A stretch of DNA of 64,000 bases from Pseudoduganella violaceinigra DSM 15887 (GTDB lineage Bacteria; Pseudomonadota; Gammaproteobacteria; Burkholderiales; Burkholderiaceae_D): assembly GCF_000425385.1 (NCBI RefSeq), contig NZ_KE384359.1, positions 175,406 through 239,405 of the forward strand, in the 5' to 3' direction. The translations under genes were made by a program, and so were the position numbers. Shown in pieces: positions 1 through 9,900 of the stretch (positions are counted from its first letter, which is position 1; every line of letters begins with the position of its first letter). The notes beneath the pieces were generated by a model. That model was not told the origin of the DNA. It saw only the letters and a list, made by a program, of their open reading frames with translations, and made no database searches.

Positions 1-493
1 CCAGTTCGTCCGCCACCACCTTGTTCATCTTGCCGGCCAGGATCAGGTCCAGCACTTCCCGTTCGCGGGTCGACAGGGTGGCCAGGCGCGCCTGCACGGC
101 GGCCTTGCCGCTGGCCTGGCGCGAGGCGGCCAGGCCTTCCTGCACGCGGTCCATCAGCTGGTTGTCGTTGAAGGGCTTCTCGAAGAAGTCGAAGGCGCCG
201 CGCTTGAGCGTGTCGACCGCCATCGGCACGTCGCCGTGGCCGGTCAGGAAGATGACGGGCAGGCGCGCGGTCAGCCCGCGCGCGGCCAGCTGGTCGAACA
301 CCGCCACGCCGTTAATGTCGGGCATGCGCACGTCGAGCAGCACGCAATCGCCGTCCGGGTCGAAGGCCTCGCCTTGGGTGAAGGCGAGGAAGGCCGCCGC
401 GCTGGCGTAGGCGGTAGCGGCGATGCCGCGCGAGGCGGCGAGCCAGGACAGGGCATCGCGCACCACGGCTTCATCGTCGACGATATGTAGCAT
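1..493 (-). CDS. FixJ/NarL-type response regulator (DctR-like), 3' end off the window
   Basis: Cut by the left edge; 164 codons are visible. The N-terminal receiver domain shows the acidic pair D6-D7, phospho-acceptor D54 (LLDVRMPD), T84 (FLTGHGD) and K106 (FEKPF). A LuxR-type helix-turn-helix begins near residue 141 (STREREVLDLILAGK). The start is the ATG at 493 with GGAGAA about 10 nt upstream. It lies 24 nt after the histidine kinase, so the two are co-transcribed. Receiver plus LuxR-type output is the arrangement of Rhodobacter DctR, the partner of DctS, and the divergent gene encodes a DctP-type binding protein. A role in controlling C4-dicarboxylate or similar organic-acid uptake is inferred. 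It is not a sigma-54 activator of the rhizobial DctD type. Confidence 0.9.
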   Translation of the reverse strand, partial: MLHIVDDEAVVRDALSWLAASRGIAATAYASAAAFLAFTQGEAFDPDGDCVLLDVRMPDINGVAVFDQLAARGLTARLPVIFLTGHGDVPMAVDTLKRGAFDFFEKPFNDNQLMDRVQEGLAASRQASGKAAVQARLATLSTREREVLDLILAGKMNKVVADEL

Positions 494-517
494 TTCTGTA
501 ATTCTCCGGGTACTTGC

Positions 518-2482
518 TCAACTATGGCCGCCGGCCACCGGCAGCGTAAAGGTGAATATGGTACCTCCTGGCGGGTGCGGATGGTGGGTCAATGTGCCGC
601 CGTGGAATTCGATGGCCGTGCGGCAGATGTTCAGTCCCATGCCCATGCCTTCGGCCTTGGTCGAGAAAAACGGCGAAAACAGGCGCTCGGCGACGTCCTG
701 CGAGATGCCGTGGCCGCAGTCGATCACCTGCACCACCACCATCGCCGCCAGCGGGTCCCGGTGCGCCACCACGCGCAGCACGCGCCGGGCCTGCGGCGTG
801 TCGGCCATGGCTTCGATGCCGTTGCGCGTCAGGTTCAGCAGCACCTGCTCGACCAGCATGCGGTCGGCGCGCACCAGCGGCAGCGCGGCCGGGATCTCGA
901 CCTGCAGCGAGACATGGTAGGCGCGCGCCTGCAGCTCGATCAGGGCCAGAATACTGTCCAGCATGGCCTGCAGCGCCACATCCTGGCGCTCCGATTCGCG
1001 CTTCTTCACGAATTCGTGCACGCTGCGGATGATCTGGCCGGCGCGCTGGGCCTGGGCGCTGGCCTGTTCCAGCGCCGGCTTCAGCGTCGCCGTGTCACCG
1101 CCGCGCGCCAGGATGTTCAGCGCCCCGGTCGTATAGCTGGAGATGGCGGCCAGCGGCTGGTTCAGTTCATGCGCCAGCATGGAGGCGATTTCGCCCATGG
1201 TGGCCAGGCGCGCGCTGGCCTGCAGCTTTTCCTGGTGCTGGCGGTTCATCTCCTCCATGCGCTTGCGGTCGGAAATATCGAGGATGGAGCCCATATAGCC
1301 GGTATGGCGGCCTTCCTTGTCGACCAGGGGCGCCTCGAACACCAGCACCGGGATGCGGGTGCCGTCAGGGCGCTGGAACGAGGTTTCGTACTCGGGGGTG
1401 ATGGAGCCGGCCAGCACACTGGCCAGGCGGTGCTGGTATTCCTGCATGGCGTCCGGCGCCCAGTAGGGCATGGGCGGCAGCCGCCCCACCAGTTCCTCCG
1501 CCGGATAGCCGACCATCTGGCAGAACGCCGGATTGACGTACGTGATGCGGCCTTCCAGGTCGCGCGCGCGCAAGCCGGTCACCAGCGAGTTTTCCATCGC
1601 CGTGCGGAAGGACATCTGCTGGCGCAGCTCGCCCTCGGTGGCCAGGCGGCGCGAAATATGGCCCCACAGTGCGAACAGGCTCCATAACAGGGCCAGCGAG
1701 AGCGCAATCACCGAGCCGACCAGCAGGTTGGGCAGCAGCTTCGGTTCGCTCTTCACGCTGTCGGTCATCAGGATGATGCTGGCGCCCGGCAGGTCGAGCG
1801 CGCGCTTATGCGTGTAGACGCCGTGGCCCGGGCCGGCGGCGCTGCGGCGCGCCAGCACCTTGTCGTCGCGGTCGAGCAGGCTGACCTGGTTATCCTGGGC
1901 AAACCACCAGGGCACCATCTCATCGAGCAGGCTGCCGAGCTGGAACGTCGCCACCAGGCTGCCCAGCCACTGGTTGCCGTGGTAGACGGGCACCAGCAAG
2001 TCCATCTTCAGCGCGCCGGCGGCAAAATCGCCGGCCGCCGGTTCGGGCTCGGCATACACCGGCGCGTGGCTGCGGCGCGCGCGGTCCTGCGCGGCCAGGG
2101 CGGCCTGGCCGAGTACGGTATGCGCCGCCGCCGGATCGCTGGAGGCCAGCGTGCGGCCTTCCGGGTCGACCTGGATCACGCCTTTCAGTTCGGCGCCGTT
2201 CTTCAGCATGCGCGCCATGCGCTGCTGGACGTCGGCCGGCGCCAGGCGGCCGATGGCGATCTCGTTGGCCAGGCCGCGCAGGCTTTCCTCATGGCGGCCA
2301 AGCTGGAAGCGGATCGACTGCTCGACCCACAGGGTGTCGGCGATCAGCTGCTCCTGCCGCTCATTGCTTTCCAGCTGGCGCGCCTGCCAGGGCAGCCAGA
2401 ATACGATGGCAAGAAACAGCAGTACCAGCACCACCGGCAGCAGCCAGCGCATGGAATAGGAGAGGAAAAAGCGTTTTGACAT
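518..2482 (-). CDS. membrane sensor histidine kinase, DctS/DctB-like
   Basis: About 654 residues. TM helix at about 12-32, a periplasmic sensor region of roughly 220 residues, a second TM at about 251-274, a PAS domain at about 292-409, then HisKA with the phospho-accepting His near 438 (MLAHELNQPLAA). The HATPase part shows the N box (NLTRNGIEAM) and glycine boxes (DCGHGIS, GMGMGLNICR). I chose the ATG at 2482 because an upstream in-frame extension would run through the promoter region of the divergent gene. The Shine-Dalgarno is weak. It is the first gene of a two-gene operon with the response regulator. It probably senses the ligand of the adjacent transport system; the ligand itself cannot be read from sequence. 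Confidence 0.92.
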   Translation of the reverse strand: MSKRFFLSYSMRWLLPVVLVLLFLAIVFWLPWQARQLESNERQEQLIADTLWVEQSIRFQLGRHEESLRGLANEIAIGRLAPADVQQRMARMLKNGAELKGVIQVDPEGRTLASSDPAAAHTVLGQAALAAQDRARRSHAPVYAEPEPAAGDFAAGALKMDLLVPVYHGNQWLGSLVATFQLGSLLDEMVPWWFAQDNQVSLLDRDDKVLARRSAAGPGHGVYTHKRALDLPGASIILMTDSVKSEPKLLPNLLVGSVIALSLALLWSLFALWGHISRRLATEGELRQQMSFRTAMENSLVTGLRARDLEGRITYVNPAFCQMVGYPAEELVGRLPPMPYWAPDAMQEYQHRLASVLAGSITPEYETSFQRPDGTRIPVLVFEAPLVDKEGRHTGYMGSILDISDRKRMEEMNRQHQEKLQASARLATMGEIASMLAHELNQPLAAISSYTTGALNILARGGDTATLKPALEQASAQAQRAGQIIRSVHEFVKKRESERQDVALQAMLDSILALIELQARAYHVSLQVEIPAALPLVRADRMLVEQVLLNLTRNGIEAMADTPQARRVLRVVAHRDPLAAMVVVQVIDCGHGISQDVAERLFSPFFSTKAEGMGMGLNICRTAIEFHGGTLTHHPHPPGGTIFTFTLPVAGGHS

Positions 2483-2517
2483 GGGTCGAGGGTAGCGAAT
2501 CCGCTTGCTGCTTGTAT

Positions 2518-2531
2518 TGTGGGTTTCCACA
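2518..2531. promoter_or_regulatory. inverted repeat in the kinase / binding-protein divergent promoter region
   Basis: TGTGG-N4-CCACA lies in the 132-bp gap between two divergent genes. It is a plausible operator for the adjacent response regulator, judged from position and symmetry alone. Confidence 0.3.
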
Positions 2532-2614
2532 GTTGTGTGCCAAGATGCCGGCAAACACAATGCAATGTGAATAACAAGGTGGGTAATAATGCATCAGAAT
2601 CGCCGGGAGACGCC

Positions 2615-3607
2615 ATGCTGTTGAAGTCCCTGCTGACCGCTTTCGGCGCGGCACTCCTCTTCGCGTCCCAGGCCTGGGCGCAGGCGCCCATCGTCATCAA
2701 ATTCAGCCACGTGGTGGCGCCGGACACGCCCAAGGGCCAGGCCGCGGAGCGCTTCAAGCTGCTGGCGGAGAAGGCCACGAGCGGCCGCGTCAAGGTGCAG
2801 ATCTACCCGAACAGCCAGCTGTACAAGGACAAGGAAGAACTGGAAGCGCTGCAACTGGGCGCGGTGCAGATGCTGGCGCCATCGCTGGCGAAATTCGGCC
2901 CGCTCGGCGTGAAGGAATTCGAAGTCTTCGACCTGCCCTACATCTTCCCCAACAAGACCGCGCTGTACAACGTGACCGAAGGCCCGATCGGCAAGGGCCT
3001 GCTGCGCAAGCTCGAGAGCAAGGGCATCACCGGCCTGGCGTACTGGGACAACGGCTTCAAGGTGATGTCGGCCAACCGGCAGCTGCGCCTGCCGTCCGAC
3101 TTCAAGGGGCTGAAGATGCGCATCCAGGCCTCCAAGGTGCTCGATGCGCAGATGCGCGCCCTGGGCGCGATTCCGCAGTCGCTGGCCTTCTCCGAAGCGA
3201 GCATGGCGCTGCAGACGGGCGTGGTGGACGGCACCGAGAATCCGCCGTCGAATATGTACACGCAGAAGATGCACGAAGTGCAGAAGCATATGACGGTGTC
3301 CAACCACGGCTACCTGGGCTATGCGGTCATCGTCAACAAGAAGTTCTGGGATGGGCTGCCGGACGACATCCGCAGCAAGCTCGAAGCGGCGATGAAAGAA
3401 GCCACCACCTACGAAAAAGCCATCGCCCAGCGCGACAACGATATGGCACTGGAAGCGATCCGCAAATCGGGCAAGACCCAGATCTACAACCTCAGCGCGC
3501 AGGAGCAGGCAATGTGGCGCAATGTCCTGCTGCCGGTGCAAAAACAGATGGAAGACCGGATCGGCAAGGACCTGATCCAGGCCATCAACCGCGAAACTGC
3601 AAAGTAG
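2615..3607 (+). CDS. dctP: TRAP transporter solute-binding protein, DctP family
   Basis: 330 residues with a Sec signal peptide (about 1-22, ending AWAQA) followed by a DctP fold: KFSHVVAPDTPKG at the mature N-terminus and the ligand-carboxylate arginine in the LKMRIQAS segment. Start is the ATG at 2615 with GGGAGA 5 nt upstream; a longer upstream frame has no ribosome site. Proteins of this family deliver organic acids such as C4-dicarboxylates to a DctQM membrane complex. No DctQ or DctM gene follows: the next 320 bp is non-coding and then comes ogt. It is therefore an orphan binding protein in this window, either serving permeases encoded elsewhere or acting as a ligand sensor for the divergent kinase. 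Confidence 0.93.
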   Translation: MLLKSLLTAFGAALLFASQAWAQAPIVIKFSHVVAPDTPKGQAAERFKLLAEKATSGRVKVQIYPNSQLYKDKEELEALQLGAVQMLAPSLAKFGPLGVKEFEVFDLPYIFPNKTALYNVTEGPIGKGLLRKLESKGITGLAYWDNGFKVMSANRQLRLPSDFKGLKMRIQASKVLDAQMRALGAIPQSLAFSEASMALQTGVVDGTENPPSNMYTQKMHEVQKHMTVSNHGYLGYAVIVNKKFWDGLPDDIRSKLEAAMKEATTYEKAIAQRDNDMALEAIRKSGKTQIYNLSAQEQAMWRNVLLPVQKQMEDRIGKDLIQAINRETAK

Positions 3608-3930
3608 CCCCACGGTCAAGTTGCCAAAAATAAATAACGATATCTGGAAAAAGATCGGTTACTATGGCGTCGCCCCCGAACGGTGCAGCTTGCACCATGA
3701 TGGTTATGGGCCCGGAATTTAGTGGGGAGTGCAGAAGAACAATAGCGGCCTGGCCGCGGATATAGAGGAGACACGGCGCCTGACAGTATGCTGTTGGCCA
3801 CCGCCACAAGCGGGGTTAAATAGCCGGGGCGGCGAAAAAATGGCTCAAGACGCACCTACGGGTGCGTTTTTTTTTGCCCTATCCTAGCGCAGTGGTGTAG
3901 CATCAATGCCACAGTTTTAATGGAGCAAGC
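3608..3930 (+). ncRNA. gene-free structured region, possible small RNA
   Basis: No convincing protein. It contains a 6-bp hairpin (GGTGCA / TGCACC, about 3690-3705), a GC-rich hairpin around 3745-3760 (GCGGC / GCCGC), and ends in a strong intrinsic terminator at 3851-3875. About 200 nt of structured sequence upstream of that terminator fits a small RNA or a long dctP 3' UTR. I could not match it to 6S, tmRNA, SRP RNA or a riboswitch class I know. Family unknown. Confidence 0.3.
3851..3875 (+). terminator. Rho-independent terminator
   Basis: CGCACC / GGTGCG stem with a 4-nt loop followed by nine T residues. It terminates transcription arriving from dctP or from a small RNA in this gap. Confidence 0.85.
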
Positions 3931-4455
3931 GTGACCGAATTACAACATGCTGGCAAAGACTTCGCCGCCATCGTCCACCTCCCGTTCGGCGCCATGGGCG
4001 TCGGCACGGCCGGCGGGTGCGTGACGGAAATGTTCTACCTGCCCGGTGACACGCCGGAGCTGGCGCCCAGCAACGCCCTGGCGGAAAAAGCCGTGCAGCA
4101 GTTGCTGGCCTATTGCGCCGATGCCGATCACCGCTTCGACCTGCCGCTGGCCATGCGCGGCAGCGCATTCCAGCGCCGCGTCTGGCAAGCCCTGCGCGAA
4201 ATCCCGCGCGGCCAGGTGCGCACCTATGGCGAGCTGGCCAGGCATCTCGATTCCGTGGCGCGCGCCGTGGGCCAAGCTTGCCGCAGCAACCCCTTCCCGC
4301 CCCTGGTGCCCTGCCACCGCGTGATGGGCGCCAACAGCCTGGGCGGCTTTGCCGGCAGCGACGACCAGAACGGCTACACCCTCGGCGTGAAACGCTGGCT
4401 GCTGGCCCACGAAGGCCATCAAGAGTATCAATGGCAGCAGGCAACCTTGCTCTGA
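3931..4455 (+). CDS. ogt: methylated-DNA--protein-cysteine methyltransferase
   Basis: 174 residues, the usual length for Ogt/MGMT-type suicide repair proteins that move alkyl groups from O6-alkylguanine to an internal cysteine. The active-site motif PCHRV is present, preceded by the helix-turn-helix region (PRGQVRTYGELA) that flips the base. GTG start at 3931 with TGGAG 5 nt upstream. The downstream xerD start lies inside this gene (25-nt overlap), implying translational coupling. The family assignment is firm; the Ogt versus Ada-C sublabel rests on the stand-alone architecture. Confidence 0.92.
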   Translation: MTELQHAGKDFAAIVHLPFGAMGVGTAGGCVTEMFYLPGDTPELAPSNALAEKAVQQLLAYCADADHRFDLPLAMRGSAFQRRVWQALREIPRGQVRTYGELARHLDSVARAVGQACRSNPFPPLVPCHRVMGANSLGGFAGSDDQNGYTLGVKRWLLAHEGHQEYQWQQATLL

Positions 4456-5333
4456 TCGACGAATTCTGCGACAGCCTGTGGCTGGAAGACGGCCTGTCGA
4501 AGAATTCCCTGGACGCCTACCGGCGCGACCTGGCTGCCTTCGCCAAATGGCTGGAAACGGCGCGGCCGTCGGTGGCCAGCCTGCACGCGGCCGGCACGGC
4601 CGACCTGCAAGCGTATTTCGCGGCGCGCCATACAGACACCAAGGCCAGCTCGGCCAACCGGCGCCTGTCGGCCCTGAAGCGCTTCTATCAGCTGGCGCTG
4701 CGCCAGCGCCACATCGCGGAAGACCCCTGCCTGCGCATGGCCTCGGCCAAGCAGCCGCTGCGCTTTGTCCACACCCTGAGCGAAGGGCAGGTGGAGGCGC
4801 TGCTGGCGGCGCCCGACCTGCGCACCCCGCTCGGCATCCGCGACCGCACCATGCTGGAGCTGATGTATGCCAGCGGCCTGCGGGTGTCGGAACTGGTGGC
4901 GCTGAAAACGCTGGAACTGAGCATGAACGATGGGGTGCTGCGCGTCACCGGCAAGGGCGCCAAGACGCGCCTGGTGCCCTTTGGCGAGCAGGCGCGCCTG
5001 TGGCTCGAGCGCTACCTGCGCGAGGCGCGCGGCGTCATCCTCGACGGCCAGCAGGACGACGCCCTGTTCATCACCGGCCGCGGCGGCCCGATGACGCGGC
5101 AAATGTTCTGGGTGGTGGTCAAGAAGCATGCCTTGAAAGCCGGCATCACCACGCCCTTGTCGCCGCACACCCTGCGGCATGCATTTGCCACCCACTTGCT
5201 GAACCATGGAGCGGACTTGCGGGTGGTGCAGTTGCTTTTAGGCCACTCCGATATTTCGACGACGCAGATCTATACCCACGTCGCCCGGGAGCGTTTGAAG
5301 CAAATTCATGCGCTACATCATCCGCGCGGATAA
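4431..5333 (+). CDS. xerD: site-specific tyrosine recombinase XerD
   Basis: 300 residues, the normal XerD length. N-terminal SAM-like core-binding domain (about 1-90) and C-terminal catalytic domain with the tyrosine-recombinase signature: Arg in YASGLRVSE, His/Arg in SPHTLRHAFATHLL, His in LLGHSDISTT, and the nucleophile Tyr in QIYTHVARERL. The ending HALHHPRG is characteristic of XerD rather than XerC. With XerC it resolves chromosome dimers at dif. ATG at 4431, overlapping the ogt 3' end by 25 nt. No Shine-Dalgarno at the usual distance, in keeping with coupling to ogt. Confidence 0.95.
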   Translation: MAAGNLALIDEFCDSLWLEDGLSKNSLDAYRRDLAAFAKWLETARPSVASLHAAGTADLQAYFAARHTDTKASSANRRLSALKRFYQLALRQRHIAEDPCLRMASAKQPLRFVHTLSEGQVEALLAAPDLRTPLGIRDRTMLELMYASGLRVSELVALKTLELSMNDGVLRVTGKGAKTRLVPFGEQARLWLERYLREARGVILDGQQDDALFITGRGGPMTRQMFWVVVKKHALKAGITTPLSPHTLRHAFATHLLNHGADLRVVQLLLGHSDISTTQIYTHVARERLKQIHALHHPRG

Positions 5334-5389
5334 TTTCGTTTGCGCGGCAGCGCCAATCGGCTTACCTTGAGCCCAGGAGGATGAACACC

Positions 5390-5563
5390 ATGGCAAAAAC
5401 CAATTTCCAGTACGAAAAACGGCAGCGCGAGTTGGAGAAGAAGCGCAAGGCGGAAGAAAAGGCCCAGCGCAAGCTGGAAACCAAGACCCGGCCGCCGTCT
5501 GAGCAGTCAGCCGATGAGGCTGGCTTTGAATCCACCGAGACGGACTTGACCACACCGGAATAA
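5390..5563 (+). CDS. small charged hypothetical protein, 57 aa
   Basis: Short lysine/glutamate-rich protein. The first 35 residues (QRELEKKRKAEEKAQRKLE) should form one continuous amphipathic helix or coiled coil, followed by a polar acidic tail. A perfect AGGAGG at 5375-5380 sets the start at the ATG at 5390 (9-nt spacing) rather than the ATG directly abutting it. Its stop overlaps the next start (TAATG), so the two are coupled. No signal or membrane segment. Function not recognised; small proteins of this kind are common next to xerD-type genes in Oxalobacteraceae, from memory only. Confidence 0.75.
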   Translation: MAKTNFQYEKRQRELEKKRKAEEKAQRKLETKTRPPSEQSADEAGFESTETDLTTPE

Positions 5564-6894
5564 TGAGACGACACGCACTCGCCCCCCTCGTATTGACCAC
5601 CGCATTCCTCAGTTTCCCGACAGCGTACGCCGCCGAGGGCACGTCGAGCGCAGCGCAATGCTCCGCGCCCGGCGAACAGAGTTCCGTCACACACTACATC
5701 ATCGCCAGCGCGGCCGCCGTGCGCGCCGCGCCGTCGGCCTCGGCCGAACTGATGGGCTATGCGCCGATTGCCACCCAGCTTGAAGTTGCCTGTCAGCAGG
5801 ACGGCTGGCTCAAGGTGCGGGCCGACGGCATGGCGTATCTGGCCGGCTGGGTGCGCGCCGACCTGGCGGGGCCGGAGCAGCCAACCCGCGCGGCAACGCT
5901 GGACGCCTTGCGCGGCGTGCCTGTAGGAAATGCCGCTGCCTTGCGCACGCAGGCCGAACGCGTGCTGGCCTTCGATCCGCTGGATGAAACAAATGTCGAA
6001 ACGGTGCTGCAGGTGGTGCGCAGCGTCGGCGATGCCGACTTGACGCAAAAGCTGGAGCGCCGCCTGGCGGGGCTGCATGCGCCCACGGTCGCGCGGGCGC
6101 AGAACGAAGACAAGATGCTGTTCGCCGTCAGCGACAATTCGTTGACGCCGATTGCCACCTTCGCCGATGGCAAATGGTCTGGCTACTCCTGGAGCGATGG
6201 CGATGAGGAGACGCGCAAGGCAGGCGTCCGTTTTGCCACCCGCTACCTGGCGAGCGGCCATGCCTACCATTTCTATACCCGCGGCGGGCTGGATGGGGCG
6301 GTGCTGGCGGCCGGCAGGCAGGAGGTGGGATGCTCGTCGATGTCGGCCAAATACAAGCGGGCCGGCGGCAAGCCGGACACCGCCGGCGTGGCGGCGAACT
6401 TCCCGCTGACGGAACGTTTGGCTGATCCCGATACCGCGCTGAGCGATGCCCAGAAACGCACCGCACTGGAGGTGGCCGGGGCGCAACTGAAGTCGTACGG
6501 CGTGCCTGCCGCCAGCATGGCGCGCCTGCTGCGCGCGCCGAAAGAAGGGGAGGCGGGCCTTGCCATGTCGGCCATTCCATCTGCCGGGCAGACCGGGCTG
6601 GTCATATCGTCGCTGAATTTTTCCGAGGACGCAAAGGGCGGCTATTCTTTCCTGTTCGTGATGGAACCGGACAAGAGCGGAAAATATGCGATTACCCACC
6701 GCTTCTTCAAAAAGATGAAGAGCGACGAGGATTACAACGCCTACCGCCTGCTGGCCTACGCCGACGTGGACGGCGACGGGGAGCCGGAGCTGGTGCTGCT
6801 ATACAACGGCTACGAGTTATGGCGCTACGAGATATTCAAGCGCGACGGCAAGGGCTGGAAGAAACTGGTGGAAGGCGGCGACGGCGGTTGCTGA
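5563..6894 (+). CDS. secreted SH3-like domain protein
   Basis: 443 residues. Signal peptide about 1-23 (ending AYAAE), then a bacterial SH3-like module at about 45-105 (IIASAAAVRAAPSASAELM, then WLKVRADGMAYLAGWV), typical of periplasmic wall-associated or sensor proteins. The remainder is not recognised. Near the C-terminus DVDGDGEPELV resembles the calcium-binding loop of EF-hand / FG-GAP-like proteins, followed by a YELWRYEIFK segment. Start ATG at 5563 overlaps the stop of the small upstream protein by one base. Several cysteines occur in the mature protein, suggesting disulfides. Function unknown. Confidence 0.75.
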   Translation: MRRHALAPLVLTTAFLSFPTAYAAEGTSSAAQCSAPGEQSSVTHYIIASAAAVRAAPSASAELMGYAPIATQLEVACQQDGWLKVRADGMAYLAGWVRADLAGPEQPTRAATLDALRGVPVGNAAALRTQAERVLAFDPLDETNVETVLQVVRSVGDADLTQKLERRLAGLHAPTVARAQNEDKMLFAVSDNSLTPIATFADGKWSGYSWSDGDEETRKAGVRFATRYLASGHAYHFYTRGGLDGAVLAAGRQEVGCSSMSAKYKRAGGKPDTAGVAANFPLTERLADPDTALSDAQKRTALEVAGAQLKSYGVPAASMARLLRAPKEGEAGLAMSAIPSAGQTGLVISSLNFSEDAKGGYSFLFVMEPDKSGKYAITHRFFKKMKSDEDYNAYRLLAYADVDGDGEPELVLLYNGYELWRYEIFKRDGKGWKKLVEGGDGGC

Positions 6895-6945
6895 CACGCC
6901 GCCGTATCGTCCCCGCCAGCGCGGGGACGGGTAAGGCGATCTTTG

Positions 6946-9900
6946 CTAGGCGGCTTCGGCAACCCCGGGCTCCGCGGTGGCGGGAGCCTCGTCGTGCTGG
7001 CCGCGGCGCAGCCAGCGCTTGGCGCGTTGGCCGAAGTTATCGAGATAGGTGTAGGCGACCGGGACCACGACCAAGGTCAGCAGGGTGGAGGTGATCACCC
7101 CGCCGATCACCGCGCGCCCCATCGGCGCCTGCGTCTCGCCGCCTTCGCCCAGGCCGATCGCCATCGGCAGCATGCCGAAGATCATGGCCAGGGTCGTCAT
7201 CAGGATAGGGCGCAGGCGCACCTGGCCGGCGTCCATGATGGCCTGGTATTGCGGCTTGCCTTCGCGCTGGCCATGGTTGGTGAAGTCGACCAGCAGGATG
7301 GCGTTCTTGGTCACAAGGCCCATCAGCATGATCACGCCGATCACCGAGAAGACGTTGAGGGTGGAACCGGTCGCCAGAAGCGCCACCAGCACGCCGATCA
7401 GCGACATCGGCAGCGACACCATGATCGCGATCGGCTGCAGGAAGCTGCTGAACTGCGAGGCCAGCACGATATAGATAAACACCACCGCGATGCCGAGCGC
7501 GGTCATGGCGCCGTTCATGGTTTCCTGCATTTGCTGCGCGTTGCCGGCGACGTCGAAGCGCACGCCGTCCGGCAGCGTCATGGAATCCATGGCTTTCTTG
7601 ACGTCGGCGTCGACGTCGCCGGCAGGCCTGCCTTCGGTGCCCGCGTAGATCGCCACGCGGCGCTGCAATGCCTGGCGTTTCAGTACTTGCGGGCTGAAGC
7701 CTGGCACGAACTCCACCACCTGGCGCAGCGGCACCATCAGCGGGTTGCCATCCGCGCCCACCTTGCTCGACGTGAGCGACAGGTCGGCCAGGTCGGCAAT
7801 GCGCTGGCGGCCCGATTTCGGCAGCTGCACATTCACCTCATAGTTCTGGCCATCGGCCGCCAGCCAGTAGCTGGCCGTGTCGCCCGCGACGAATGGGCGC
7901 ATGGCGCTGCCGATCTGCTGCACGCTGAGACCCAGGTCGCTGGCCAGTTCGTTGTTGATCTTGATCAGGGTCGAAGGGTTGGCGCCTTCCTGGCTGTATT
8001 CCAGGTCGGCCACGCCCTTGATCTTGCGCATCTTGGCCATCAGCGTTTGCGCCGTCTGCTCCAGCTTCGCTTCATCGGTGCCCAGGATGGCGATGAAGAT
8101 CGGCTTCTGGCCCACCGACAGCGTGATGCCGGCAATGCGTTCGATGCGCTTGCGGATGGCGCCTTCCAGTTTTTGCTGCGACTGGCGGTGGGTCTTCTTG
8201 ATATCGGTCAGCTTGATGCGGATGAACGAGATGTGGCGGCCGGCGGGATCGCCCACGTTGGCCGTGATGGCGTCGACTTCGGGAAATTCCTTGAGCGCCG
8301 CTTCCACCTGCTTGACCTTGGCGTCGTTGTATTCCAGGCTGGAGCCGACCGGCACTTTAAGCTGCAGGACGATCTGGCCCTGGTCGGTTTCCGGGAACAT
8401 CTCGCCACCGATCATCGGCACCAGCAGCAGGCTGCCGGCGAACAGCGCAAAGGCGCATGACAATGTCAGTTTGCGCCACTTCAGCGCGAACGCCAGTATG
8501 CCGGCATACAGCTGGTGCACTTTCTCCACGCCGTGCTCGACCTTCTCCATGGTGCTGCCCAGCCACGGCAGGTACTTGAAGCGATCCTTGACCGGATCGT
8601 GCCAGACTGACGACAGCATGGGGTCGAGGGTGAACGAGACGAACAGCGACACCAGCACGGCCATGGTCACGGTGACGCCGAACTGCAGGAAGAAGCGGCC
8701 GATAATGCCGTTCATGAAGGCTACCGGCACGAACACGGCGACAATGGCGAAGGTGGTCGCCATCACGGCGATGCCGATTTCATTGGTGCCGTCTTCCGCC
8801 GCTTTGCGGTGGTGCTTGCCGAAGCCGAGGTGGCGCACGATGTTCTCGCGCACCACGATGGCGTCGTCGATCAGCAGGCCGATGCACAGCGACAGCGCCA
8901 TCAGCGTCAGGAAGTTCAGCGTAAAGCCGAAGGCTTTCATGGCGATGAAGGAGGCCAGCACGGAGATCGGCAGCGTCAGGCCGGTGATGATGGTCGAGCG
9001 CCAGGAATGCAGGAAGAAGAAGACGATCACCATGGTCAGCAGCGCGCCTTCGACGATCGTGCGCTTGACGTTGTCGAGCTGTGCCTGCACGCGCTCGGAC
9101 TGCGAATTGAGCACCTTGATCTTGATATCTTCCGGCAGCGTCTTGCGCAGGTTCTCCACCACTTTCAGGATGCCGTTGCCGACTTCGACCACATTCGCGT
9201 CCTGCACCTTGGTGATGTCCAGCGAAACGGCGCGCTTGCCGTCGACGCGCGAGATCGATTGTTCGTCCGCTTCGCCGTCGACCACGTCCGCCACCTGGTC
9301 CAGATAGACCGGGCCGCTGGCGCGGCGCGCCACGATGATCCGGTTGAATTCATGCGCTGCCTTCAGCTTGCCCTCCACGCGCACCAGGGTTTCCGTGACA
9401 TCGGCGCTCAGGCGGCCCGCCGGCAGGTTGGTGTTGGTGCTCTGGATGGCGCGCATCACTTCGTCCACGCCGACGCCTTGCGCTCGCATGTCGGAGGGGC
9501 GCAGGCTGACCAGCATCTGGCGCTTGGTGGTGCCGAATACGCGCACCTGGCCCACGCCGGGAACGCCCTGGAAGCGTTTGGCCAGGATCTGGTCGGTCAT
9601 GGTGGACAGCTCGCGCAGGCTGCGCTTGTCCGATGCCAGCGACAGGCTGACGATCGCCTGGTCATTTTCCCCTTCCGCGCGGGCGATGAAGGGTTCCTTT
9701 GCCTCGCGCGGGAATTTCGGCCGCACCAGCGCAATCTTGTCGCGCATGTCCTGCATCGCCTTGTCCATATTGGTGGACAGTTCGAATTCGACGTACACCC
9801 CGGCCTTGCCTTCCCACGAATTGGCGCGGATGGTCTTGACGCCCGAGACGGTGTTGACGATGTCCTCGATCGGGCGCGTGATGTCGTTTTCCACCGCTTC

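Noticed and set aside
3608-3875. 6S RNA, tmRNA, SRP RNA or c-di-GMP riboswitch
   Set aside because: None of the diagnostic sequences of these RNAs could be found; only general hairpins and a terminator are visible.
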